A stretch of DNA of 64,000 bases from Arthrobacter bambusae (lineage in GTDB: Bacteria > Actinomycetota > Actinomycetes > Actinomycetales > Micrococcaceae), in contig NZ_JAHHZS010000005.1 of NCBI RefSeq assembly GCF_022606295.1, positions 62,001 through 126,000 of the forward strand, written 5' to 3'. The number at the start of each line of letters is the position of its first letter. Within the stretch, counting starts at the first letter, position 1. Under the pieces are notes generated by a model that made no database searches, was not told where the DNA came from, and saw nothing but the letters and a program-made list of their open reading frames with translations. Shown here piece after piece: positions 46,063 through 54,036 of the stretch. A program made the position numbers and the translations under genes.

Positions 46063-48990
46063 CTAGGCGAGAATCTCTGCGAGGAAGGTAGCGGTATGGC
46101 TTTCCGTCGACTTGGCAACTTGTTCGGGGGTGCCCGTTGCCACGACGCGTCCACCGCCTGAACCGCCATTCGGGCCAAGGTCCACAATCCAGTCGGCGGA
46201 CTTGATGACGTCAAGGTTGTGTTCGATGGTGATGACGGTGTTGCCCTTGTCCACCAAGCCCTGCAGCACCATGAGCAGCTTGCGGATGTCCTCGAAATGG
46301 AGGCCCGTGGTGGGCTCGTCCAACACATAGACGCTCCTGCCATTCGAACGCTTCTGCAGTTCCGAGGCCAGCTTCACGCGCTGCGCCTCGCCGCCGGAAA
46401 GCGTGGTGGCGGGCTGCCCGAGCCGGACATAGCCGAGGCCGACGTCGACGAGGGTGTTCAAATGCCGGGCGATAGGGGTGAATGCCGCAAAGAACTCGGC
46501 CCCCTCCTCGATGGGCATGTTGAGGACGTCGGCGATCGTCTTGCCCTTGTAGTGGACCTCCAAGGTCTCCCGGTTGTAGCGCGCGCCGTGGCACACCTCG
46601 CAGGGAACATAGACGTCCGGCAGGAAGTTCATCTCGATCTTCAGGGTGCCGTCACCGGAGCACGCCTCACAGCGGCCGCCCTTGACGTTGAAGGAGAAGC
46701 GTCCCGGCTGGTATCCGCGGACCTTGGCTTCGGTGGTCTCCGCGAAGAGCTTCCGGATGTTGTCGAAGACGCCGGTGTAGGTGGCCGGGTTGGAACGCGG
46801 GGTCCGCCCGATGGGGCTCTGATCCACGTGAACCACCTTGTCGAGGTGCTCAAGGCCCTGCACGGAGCGATGCCGGCCGGCGACCTGCTTTGCCCCATTG
46901 AGCTTGTTGGCAAGCACCTTGTAAAGGATCTCGTTCACCAGGGTGGACTTCCCTGAACCGCTGACTCCCGTGACTGCTGTGAAGAGGCCCAGCGGGAAGG
47001 CGGCGTCGACGTTGTTCAGATTGTTTTCGCGTGCGCCGATGACCTTGAGCTCGCGCTTCTTGTCGTACTTGCGCCGCTTTGCCGGGATGTCGATCTTGCG
47101 CCGTCCGGACAAATAGTCGCCGGTCAGCGAGTTCGTGTTTTCCAGGAGCTCCTTGTAGGAACCGGAGTGAACCACCTGGCCGCCGTGCTCGCCGGCGCCG
47201 GGTCCAATGTCCACCACCCAGTCGGCCTCGTGGATGGTGTCTTCGTCGTGTTCGACCACGATCAGTGTGTTGCCCAGGTCGCGAAGCCTCGTCAGCGTCT
47301 CGATGAGGCGGCGGTTGTCTTTTTGGTGCAGTCCGATGGACGGCTCGTCGAGGACGTACAGCACGCCTACCAAGCCGGAGCCGATCTGTGTTGCGAGCCG
47401 GATGCGCTGTGCTTCGCCGCCGGAAAGCGTTCCGGACGGCCGTTCGAGATTCAGGTATTCGAGTCCGACGTCCAGGAGGAATGTCAGGCGGGCCTGGATC
47501 TCCTTGAGGACCTGGTGGGCAATCTGGGCCTCGCGGTCAGTGAGCGTGAGGCTGCCGAGGAAGTCCGCGCAGTCCCGCATCGGGAGGGCCGCTACTTCGG
47601 CGATGGACTTGCCGTTGATCAGCACGGAGAGCGAGGCCGGGTTAAGCCGGGCGCCGTTGCATTCCGGGCAAGGAATCTGCCGCATGTACTCTTCGTAGCG
47701 GTCGCGAGCCCAATCCGAGTCCGTTTCGCCGTGCTTGCGGTGGACGTACTGGATGGCGCCTTCGAAGCCCGTGCTGTACTTGCGCTCCCGGCCGAACCTG
47801 TTGCGGTACTGCACCACCACCTTGTGGTCTTTGCCATGCAGCACCGTTTGCCGCACTTCCTGCGGCAGCTTTTCCCAGGCGGTGTCCATGGAGAAGTCGA
47901 GCTCCAGGGCGAGGCCCTCGAGGAGACGGTTCCAGTACTCCGTGGTGGCAGTGCCGAGGGACCAAGGCGCGATGGCACCCTGGTTCAAGGACAATTCCGG
48001 GTTGGGGACCACCAATTCCTCATCGACTTCGAGCTTGGTGCCGATACCGCTGCAGGCCGCACAGGCGCCGAAGGGGTTGTTGAAGGAGAACGAGCGTGGC
48101 TCGATTTCGTCGATGGCCAGCGGGTGTTCATTGGGGCAGGCAAGGTTTTCGGAGAAAGCCCTGATCCGTGCGGGGTCTTCGGTATCGAGGTCCACGAACT
48201 CGACCAGCACGCGGCCTTCGGCAAGTCCGAGCGCGGTTTCGATCGAGTCGGTCAGCCGTTGGCTGATTCCTTCCTTGACCACCAGACGGTCCACGACAAC
48301 TTCAATCGAGTGCTTGAATTGCTTGCCGAGCTTGGGCGGATCGCTCAGCTGGACGAGGTCTCCGTCCACCCGGGCGCGTGAGTAGCCCTTGGCGGTGAGC
48401 TCCTTGAAGAGCTCGACGAATTCGCCCTTGCGTCCGCGGACGACGGGGGCGAGGATCTGGAAGCGGGTGCCGGATTCGAGCTCCAGCAACTGGTCCACGA
48501 TCTGCTGCGGCGTCTGGCGCGTGATCGGTTCGTGGCACACCGGGCAATGCGGCCGGCCGACACGTGCCCAGAGAAGGCGCATGTAGTCGTAGATCTCGGT
48601 GATGGTGCCCACCGTGGAGCGCGGGTTCTTGCTCGTGGACTTCTGGTCGATGGAGACTGCCGGGGAAAGGCCCTCAATGAAATCCACGTCCGGCTTGTCC
48701 ACTTGGCCCAGGAACTGGCGGGCATAGGCAGACAGTGACTCCACGTACCGGCGTTGGCCCTCGGCGAAGATGGTGTCGAAAGCCAGGGACGACTTGCCGG
48801 ATCCGGACAAGCCCGTGAAAACGATCATGGCGTCACGGGGAAGGTCGAGATCGACGTTGCGGAGGTTGTGTTCACGCGCTCCCTTGACCACGAGCCGGGA
48901 CAGGTCATGTCTTACGGGCGCGGCGGGTGGTTGCGCGGAAACGCTTGCGAAGGATTCGACGGCGGGGACTTCAGCTACGGCTTTAGGCAC
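46063..48990 (-). CDS. uvrA: Excinuclease ABC subunit UvrA
   Basis: 975-residue damage-recognition ATPase. First Walker [10 protein letters not shown] near 56-64; second GVSGSGKST near 675; both signature motifs are LSGGEAQR. Zinc modules are visible in [24 protein letters not shown] and the pair CEACSGDGT / [13 protein letters not shown] 48990 lies 6 bases after TAGCAT. The first ~25 residues form a short extension before the UvrA core ([16 protein letters not shown]). A LexA-like box lies upstream. Confidence 0.97.
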   Translation of the reverse strand: MPKAVAEVPAVESFASVSAQPPAAPVRHDLSRLVVKGAREHNLRNVDLDLPRDAMIVFTGLSGSGKSSLAFDTIFAEGQRRYVESLSAYARQFLGQVDKPDVDFIEGLSPAVSIDQKSTSKNPRSTVGTITEIYDYMRLLWARVGRPHCPVCHEPITRQTPQQIVDQLLELESGTRFQILAPVVRGRKGEFVELFKELTAKGYSRARVDGDLVQLSDPPKLGKQFKHSIEVVVDRLVVKEGISQRLTDSIETALGLAEGRVLVEFVDLDTEDPARIRAFSENLACPNEHPLAIDEIEPRSFSFNNPFGACAACSGIGTKLEVDEELVVPNPELSLNQGAIAPWSLGTATTEYWNRLLEGLALELDFSMDTAWEKLPQEVRQTVLHGKDHKVVVQYRNRFGRERKYSTGFEGAIQYVHRKHGETDSDWARDRYEEYMRQIPCPECNGARLNPASLSVLINGKSIAEVAALPMRDCADFLGSLTLTDREAQIAHQVLKEIQARLTFLLDVGLEYLNLERPSGTLSGGEAQRIRLATQIGSGLVGVLYVLDEPSIGLHQKDNRRLIETLTRLRDLGNTLIVVEHDEDTIHEADWVVDIGPGAGEHGGQVVHSGSYKELLENTNSLTGDYLSGRRKIDIPAKRRKYDKKRELKVIGARENNLNNVDAAFPLGLFTAVTGVSGSGKSTLVNEILYKVLANKLNGAKQVAGRHRSVQGLEHLDKVVHVDQSPIGRTPRSNPATYTGVFDNIRKLFAETTEAKVRGYQPGRFSFNVKGGRCEACSGDGTLKIEMNFLPDVYVPCEVCHGARYNRETLEVHYKGKTIADVLNMPIEEGAEFFAAFTPIARHLNTLVDVGLGYVRLGQPATTLSGGEAQRVKLASELQKRSNGRSVYVLDEPTTGLHFEDIRKLLMVLQGLVDKGNTVITIEHNLDVIKSADWIVDLGPNGGSGGGRVVATGTPEQVAKSTESHTATFLAEILA

Positions 48991-48996
48991 CCACTA

Positions 48997-49002
48997 ATGC
49001 TA
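48997..49002 (-). promoter_or_regulatory. -10 box of leaderless uvrA transcript
   Basis: TAGCAT on the minus strand with TAGTGG between it and GTG 48990. Confidence 0.5.
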
Positions 49003-49003
49003 A

Positions 49004-49019
49004 TCGAAAACTTCTTCGA
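49004..49019. promoter_or_regulatory. Candidate LexA (SOS) box before uvrA
   Basis: TCGAAA-N4-CTTCGA on the plus strand matches 10 of 12 defined positions of the actinobacterial LexA consensus TCGAAC-N4-GTTCGA. It lies between the -35 and -10 positions of uvrA, where repression would be expected. Confidence 0.55.
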
Positions 49020-49055
49020 ATTTCCATGCGGCATCCCACGGCCTACTGACGGGTA

Positions 49056-49433
49056 TCAATCGGCGTCGTAAGCGGCAGCCAGAAGCTGCACCGCCTCGGC
49101 GAAACTGGCACCCTGCGCCTTGGCCGCCGCGGAGTAGCTCGCAGCGACTGCCGCCAATGCGCTCCAGCGGTCATCCCGTGCGCACACGACTGTTCCGTTG
49201 CGCCCACGGGTTGCGACTACTCCCGCAGCTTCAAGTTCCTTGTAGGCACGGGCCACCGTGTGGGGAGCGACATCCAACTGTTCGGCCAAGCTCCGCACAG
49301 CCGGAAGTTTGCTGCCGACAGCCAGGGTGCCGCCGTCGGCCAATTCGATGATGCGGAGCCGAAGCTGCTCGTACAGGGCAACGGTGCTGGACTGGTTGGG
49401 ACGCCAGGAACCTGGAAACTCAAGCGGGCTCAT
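49056..49433 (-). CDS. GntR family regulator (YtrA-like)
   Basis: 125-residue regulator with an N-terminal winged helix: ALYEQLRLRIIELADGG, LPAVRSLAEQLDVAPHTVARAY near 43-64 and AGVVATRGRNGTVV near 69. The C-terminal tail is only ~45 residues, as in the YtrA subgroup that controls ABC transporters. Its ATG overlaps the stop of the ABC exporter subunit upstream, so regulator and exporter are one operon, probably autoregulated. Confidence 0.9.
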   Translation of the reverse strand: MSPLEFPGSWRPNQSSTVALYEQLRLRIIELADGGTLAVGSKLPAVRSLAEQLDVAPHTVARAYKELEAAGVVATRGRNGTVVCARDDRWSALAAVAASYSAAAKAQGASFAEAVQLLAAAYDAD

Positions 49434-51322
49434 GAGGCTTCCCTGCCGCCCTGGCCGGCGCGATGCTTGGCGGACCTCACGGGCATCTCGGCGAGCTCCC
49501 CGCCTCCCGAGGCAAACTGTGCTTCATGCAACCGGGCATAGTGCCCGCCAAGCTTCAGCAGGGAATGATGGGTGCCGTGTTCAACGATCCGTCCGTGGTC
49601 CATGACGAGAATTAGATCAGCGTCGCGGATGGTGGACAAGCGGTGCGCAATGACGAATGACGTCTTGTTGCTCCGCAGCCTGTGCATCGCTTGCCGGATA
49701 AGGACTTCCGTGCGGGTATCCACCGAACTTGTCGCCTCGTCCAGGATCAGGATGGGGCGCCCGGAGAGCCGTGCCCGCGCGATGCTCAGCAATTGCCTTT
49801 GGCCCTGGCTGAGGGGATCTCCTCCGTTGCTGAGCATGGTTGAATACCCGTTGGGCAGCGAGCGGACAAAGTGGTCAACGTGGCTCGCCTCGGCGGCGGC
49901 CACGATTTCGGCCTCGCTGGCACCTGGCCGTCCATACTCGATGTTCTCCCTGATGGTCCCGGTGAAAATCCACGGGTCCTGGAGGACGACGCCGAAATTC
50001 CGGCGGAGCGCGTCACGGCGCATGCCGGCGATGTCCACGCCGTCGATCGTGATCCTCCCGGATGCGAGTTCGTGGAAGCGCATGAGGAGGCTGACCAGCG
50101 TGGTTTTGCCCGCTCCGGTGTGCCCGACGATCGCCACCGTCTGTCCCGGTTCAACATGGAAGGACAGGTCCTGGATCAGGGGGGCATCCGGCCGGTAGCT
50201 GAAGGAGATGCGTTCGAAGGCAACCCTCCCGGCAGGAAGATCAAACCGCCCATCAAAGCCCGGGCGGGCGTCGGCCCGGGAACCAGCGCCCGGCTCCCCG
50301 GGCTCCCCCGTTATTTCATCGGCGTCCAACAGTTCGAAGACCCTGCTCGCGGATACTGCGCACGATTGCAGTACCTGGGCCATGCCGCCGATCTGTCCAA
50401 GCGGCTGGCTGAAGAGCCGGTTGAATTGGATGAACGCTTGAATGCCGCCAATACTCATCGCTCCGGCAAGGAATTGGAGGGCACCAACGATCGCAACCCC
50501 CACATAGCTGGCGTTCGACACGAAAGCCATGAGCGGTACCAGCAATCCCGAAGCGAACTGTGCCTTGGAACTGGCGGCGTACAGGCCATCGTTGTGGGCA
50601 GCGAAGCGGGCCGCAATGGCGGGCTGGGCGTTGAAAAGCTTGATGGCCTCATGGCCTGTTGCCGTTTCCTCCACGAGTGAGTTCACGTCGCCCGTGGCCT
50701 CCCACTGCCGGACGAAGTATTTCTGCGAGCGTCGGGTCACGACAATCGAGGCCAGGGCCGATACCGGAACGGCCAAGAGGGACACGACGGCGAGGAGGGG
50801 CGAAAGGAGGAGCATCATCCCGAGGGAACCGAGGACCATCAACGTTGAGGTCAAGAGCTGGGAGAGGAGCTGGTTGAGCGTCTGCGACACGTTGTCGAGG
50901 TCGTTCGTCGCACGGCTCAGGACGTCGCCCCGGGAACGGCCGTCGTAGTACGCCACGGGAAGCCGGTGCAGTTTCGCTTCCACGGCTTCCCGGAGATCGT
51001 GTGCGAGGCGCTGCACGGCGAGGGCGTTGAGGCGGCCCTGCGCCCAGCTGAACAGCGCCGTGACGCAATACATGGCTGCGGCCACGAGCAGCAGGGAGAC
51101 AAATCGCGCCGTGTCGAACTTCGCCCCGAACACTGCGGCCGCGATGACGTCGGTGGCGTCGCCGAGGATTTTGGGCGCCACGACATTGAGGGTGACGAAA
51201 CCGCAGATGCACAGGATCGCCACTGCCATGATTCCCCGGGCGGGCTTCATCAAGCCCACCAGGCGGAGGAGCGACCGCGATGGTTTCCCTGTGACGGCGA
51301 GGAGCTCGCTTGCGCTGCTCAC
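49430..51322 (-). CDS. Heterodimeric ABC exporter subunit (consensus Walker B)
   Basis: 630-residue half-transporter: six helices in residues ~30-330, then an ABC domain with Walker A GHTGAGKTT, signature LSQGQRQLLS (Gln in place of the second Gly of LSGGQ) and Walker B LILDEATSSVD with the catalytic glutamate. It pairs with the subunit encoded upstream, which has the complementary changes. A ~30-residue insertion rich in Gly, Ala and Arg precedes the ABC domain (GEPGEPGAGSRADARPG). It starts at a GTG overlapping the partner's stop. Confidence 0.92.
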   Translation of the reverse strand: MSSASELLAVTGKPSRSLLRLVGLMKPARGIMAVAILCICGFVTLNVVAPKILGDATDVIAAAVFGAKFDTARFVSLLLVAAAMYCVTALFSWAQGRLNALAVQRLAHDLREAVEAKLHRLPVAYYDGRSRGDVLSRATNDLDNVSQTLNQLLSQLLTSTLMVLGSLGMMLLLSPLLAVVSLLAVPVSALASIVVTRRSQKYFVRQWEATGDVNSLVEETATGHEAIKLFNAQPAIAARFAAHNDGLYAASSKAQFASGLLVPLMAFVSNASYVGVAIVGALQFLAGAMSIGGIQAFIQFNRLFSQPLGQIGGMAQVLQSCAVSASRVFELLDADEITGEPGEPGAGSRADARPGFDGRFDLPAGRVAFERISFSYRPDAPLIQDLSFHVEPGQTVAIVGHTGAGKTTLVSLLMRFHELASGRITIDGVDIAGMRRDALRRNFGVVLQDPWIFTGTIRENIEYGRPGASEAEIVAAAEASHVDHFVRSLPNGYSTMLSNGGDPLSQGQRQLLSIARARLSGRPILILDEATSSVDTRTEVLIRQAMHRLRSNKTSFVIAHRLSTIRDADLILVMDHGRIVEHGTHHSLLKLGGHYARLHEAQFASGGGELAEMPVRSAKHRAGQGGREAS

Positions 51323-53061
51323 GCGGCTTCTTCCGTTTCCAGCTGGGACGCCACGATTTCCCGGTAGGTTTCCGAGGAACCAAGAAGTTCGTCGTGGGTC
51401 CCCCGCGCCACCAGGCGGCCCTCGTCGATGAGCAGAATCTGGTCCGCCGACACCACGGTGTTGACGCGTTGGGCGACGATGATGATGGTTGCCCCGCGCA
51501 GTTCCGGCTCAAGCGCGGCACGGAGCTTTGCTTCCGTGACGGTGTCCAGCGCCGAGAAGCTGTCGTCAAAGAGGTAGACGGATGCCGGGCGCAGAATGGC
51601 GCGGGCTATGCACAAACGCTGTCGCTGGCCGCCGGAGAGCCCGGCGCCGCCTTGGGACAACATGGTTTCCAGTCCTTGCGGCAGCTCATTCACGAAATCC
51701 GCTGCCTGCGCGGTTTCAAGGGCATGCCACAACTGGGAATCCGTGGCCGAGGGCAGCGAAATCCGCAGGTTCTCGGCGATGGTTCCGCGAAACAACCAGC
51801 TCTCCTGGGGCACGACGCCGAGCTGCTCGCGCAAGGCCCCGAGGGGAACCCCGGCAATGTCCCGGCCATCGAGCGAAATGCTTCCGCTGCTCACCTCGAG
51901 CAGCCTCGGCACCAGGCTGACGATGGTCGACTTGCCGCTTCCCGTGGAGCCGATGACCGCCGTCGTGGTCCCCGGAGCCGCATGGAAGGTGATGCTGTCG
52001 AGTACGGGCGTTTCGGCTCCAGGGTAGGCGAAAACGACATTCTCGAAGCGCAAGCCTTCGGGCCTCGCGGGGCGGACCAACCCGCCGGCACCGTTGCCCG
52101 GCAAGACCGTTTCGGAATCCGTGTTGAGCACCTCGGTGACGCGCTCGGCGCTGACAGCCGCGCGGGGCGCCGTGCTCAACACGTACATTGCCATCATGAT
52201 CGCAAGGAGGATCTGCATGATGTAGGCGATGAACGCCGTGAGTGCACCCAGCTGCATGTCTCCGGCGATGATGCGGTGGCCGCCGAGCCAGACCACGCCC
52301 GCGGAGGAGAGGTTGACCACGATCATGACGAGCGGAAGCATGGCCGCGACGATCCGGGCAGAACGGAGATTGTTCTTTGTCAAGGCGTCGTTGGCGGCCT
52401 CGAACCGTTTCATCTCAAAGGGCTGGCGGACGAATGCCCGGATGACCGCGGTCCCCAGGATCTGTTCGCGGAGCACGCCGTTTATCCGGTCCACCAGGTT
52501 TTGGCCCTCGCGGTACAGCGGGACGAGCTTGCGCACTATCAACAGCATGATGAGCAGCAGCACGGGAACAATCGCGAAAACGATCCAGGACAGGGCCACG
52601 TCCTGTTCGACGGCGAGGATCACGCCGCCGATACCCATGACGGGAGCTGCCACCAGCATGCTCAAAACGAGCACCGTGATGTTCTGCAGTTGCAGGACGT
52701 CGTTGGTGGTCCTGACCACAAGGCTGGCCGGTCCGAACGCCGCCACGTCCTGGTCCGGCAGGGAATGTATTTTGTCGAACAGTTCCTGCCGCAGTCCGCG
52801 GCCGACCTTCATGGCGACAATGGCTCCAAGGTAGCCGGCCAGCACGGCGGCGAGCACCTGGATGACCGTGAGGACCAGCATCCACCCGCCGAGGCGCAGG
52901 ATCACCCCGCTGTTCCCGGCGACGAGGCCGTCGTCGACGATCTTGGCATTGAAGGTGGGCAGGAGGAGTGTGGCGCCGGTCTGGACAAGCTGCAGGAGAA
53001 CGATGGCCAAGACGTGGCTCTTGTAGGGAGCCAGGCGCTGCAACAGCAAGGATGCCAGCAC
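51319..53061 (-). CDS. Heterodimeric ABC exporter subunit (degenerate Walker B)
   Basis: 580-residue half-transporter with six helices in ~10-300 and an ABC domain with Walker A GSTGSGKST, signature LSGGQRQRLC and Walker B YLFDDSFSALD, where the catalytic Glu is Asp. Heterodimers such as BmrC/BmrD show the same asymmetry. GTG 53061 is preceded by GGAGG. A TACAAT -10-like box lies near 53134-53129. First gene of the exporter-exporter-GntR operon; substrate unknown, multidrug or lipid-like export is usual for the family. Confidence 0.92.
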   Translation of the reverse strand: MLASLLLQRLAPYKSHVLAIVLLQLVQTGATLLLPTFNAKIVDDGLVAGNSGVILRLGGWMLVLTVIQVLAAVLAGYLGAIVAMKVGRGLRQELFDKIHSLPDQDVAAFGPASLVVRTTNDVLQLQNITVLVLSMLVAAPVMGIGGVILAVEQDVALSWIVFAIVPVLLLIMLLIVRKLVPLYREGQNLVDRINGVLREQILGTAVIRAFVRQPFEMKRFEAANDALTKNNLRSARIVAAMLPLVMIVVNLSSAGVVWLGGHRIIAGDMQLGALTAFIAYIMQILLAIMMAMYVLSTAPRAAVSAERVTEVLNTDSETVLPGNGAGGLVRPARPEGLRFENVVFAYPGAETPVLDSITFHAAPGTTTAVIGSTGSGKSTIVSLVPRLLEVSSGSISLDGRDIAGVPLGALREQLGVVPQESWLFRGTIAENLRISLPSATDSQLWHALETAQAADFVNELPQGLETMLSQGGAGLSGGQRQRLCIARAILRPASVYLFDDSFSALDTVTEAKLRAALEPELRGATIIIVAQRVNTVVSADQILLIDEGRLVARGTHDELLGSSETYREIVASQLETEEAA

Positions 53062-53199
53062 ATTGCCTCCAATCGTTGGCCTCCGGAGCCGCGGATTTCA
53101 CACGATGCCGCCCCTGGATCGCGTTGCCATTGTAGTTCAGATCACAGTGCGAATCCTTGTCATCAGGGCGTTTCCGGAGTCCTTTGGACCTGGGCCGGC

Positions 53200-53991
53200 T
53201 CAGCCCTGTTTTTGTGCCACCGCAAAAATCCTGCGGAACGCAAACAGCGTGCCGTGCCGCCCCCGTGGATAGGCCTCGCGGAGGGCCGCCGCGTAGTGGT
53301 TTTCGAAAGCGCGCGCTTCGGCTTCGGGGAGGGCTGCGAGCACCGGACGCAGGCCGGTTCCCCGCACCCACTCCAGGACCGGATCGGCTCCCGGCAGAAG
53401 TTGCTGGTAGGTCGTTTCCCAAGCGTCGGCTGCGCATCCGGCGTCGAGCATGATCCGCAGGTAGTCGGCCGGTTCCCCGACGGCGTCGTCGTGGCGAAGC
53501 ACGCCGGACAGCTTCCCGGACCATTCGGGCGAGGCGGCCAGTTCGCGCATGAGCACGTGGGACGGCGCACCGAAGTTTCCGGGGACCTGGAGCGCAAACC
53601 AGGCTCCCGGTTTCAGCGCTTCAAGCCACGCGGCGAGCATCGTCAAGTGGCCCGGCACCCATTGCAACGCCGCGTTGCTGACGACGACGTCGGTGTCCGC
53701 TTCCGGCGTCCACCCGGCGATGTCGGCGTGCACGAACGAAAGAGCAGGGTGCGCGGCAGCGAGGGCGTGGGCTTTGGCCAGCATGTCCGCTGAGGAGTCC
53801 AGCCCGACGACGGCGGCGCGGGGCCACCGCGTCGCGAGCGTCGCCGTCAGGTTCCCCGGGCCGCAGCCCAGGTCCACGACGTGCCGCGGATCCTCCGCCA
53901 GGATCCTCGAGGCCAGGTCAAAGAACGGCCGGTCACGGTGATTGCCGAACTCGACGTACTTGGCTGGATCCCACTTCACTGCATGCTCCAT
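53200..53991 (-). CDS. tam: Trans-aconitate 2-methyltransferase
   Basis: 263-residue SAM-dependent methyltransferase. It begins with the Tam-type VKWDPAKYVEFGNHRDRPF, followed by motif I VVDLGCGPGNLTA near 38-50, DSSADML near 65, and SNAALQWVP near 105-113. Tam detoxifies trans-aconitate, an inhibitor of aconitase, by esterification. It is divergent from the helicase gene with 45 bases between; no operon partners. Confidence 0.9.
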   Translation of the reverse strand: MEHAVKWDPAKYVEFGNHRDRPFFDLASRILAEDPRHVVDLGCGPGNLTATLATRWPRAAVVGLDSSADMLAKAHALAAAHPALSFVHADIAGWTPEADTDVVVSNAALQWVPGHLTMLAAWLEALKPGAWFALQVPGNFGAPSHVLMRELAASPEWSGKLSGVLRHDDAVGEPADYLRIMLDAGCAADAWETTYQQLLPGADPVLEWVRGTGLRPVLAALPEAEARAFENHYAAALREAYPRGRHGTLFAFRRIFAVAQKQG

Positions 53992-54022
53992 CGTCGGTCT
54001 CCGTCGTCTGCTCCACCCACAC

Positions 54023-54028
54023 TAAGCT
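54023..54028 (+). promoter_or_regulatory. -10 box of the DUF3516 helicase gene
   Basis: TAAGCT lies 8 bases before ATG 54037. The GGAAGG between them could serve as a remnant ribosome-binding site, but the leader would be only a base or two. Confidence 0.4.
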
Positions 54029-54036
54029 GGAAGGCA

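Noticed and set aside
49430-53061. Frameshift or gene split suggested by overlapping stops and starts in the ABC exporter operon
   Set aside because: The GTGA and ATGA overlaps are normal translational coupling; each subunit is full length with complete membrane and ABC domains.
51310-53793. An 827-codon open frame on the plus strand opposite the ABC exporter and tam
   Set aside because: It runs across several real minus-strand genes, is rich in His, Gln, Arg and Gly as antisense translations are, and shows no domain.
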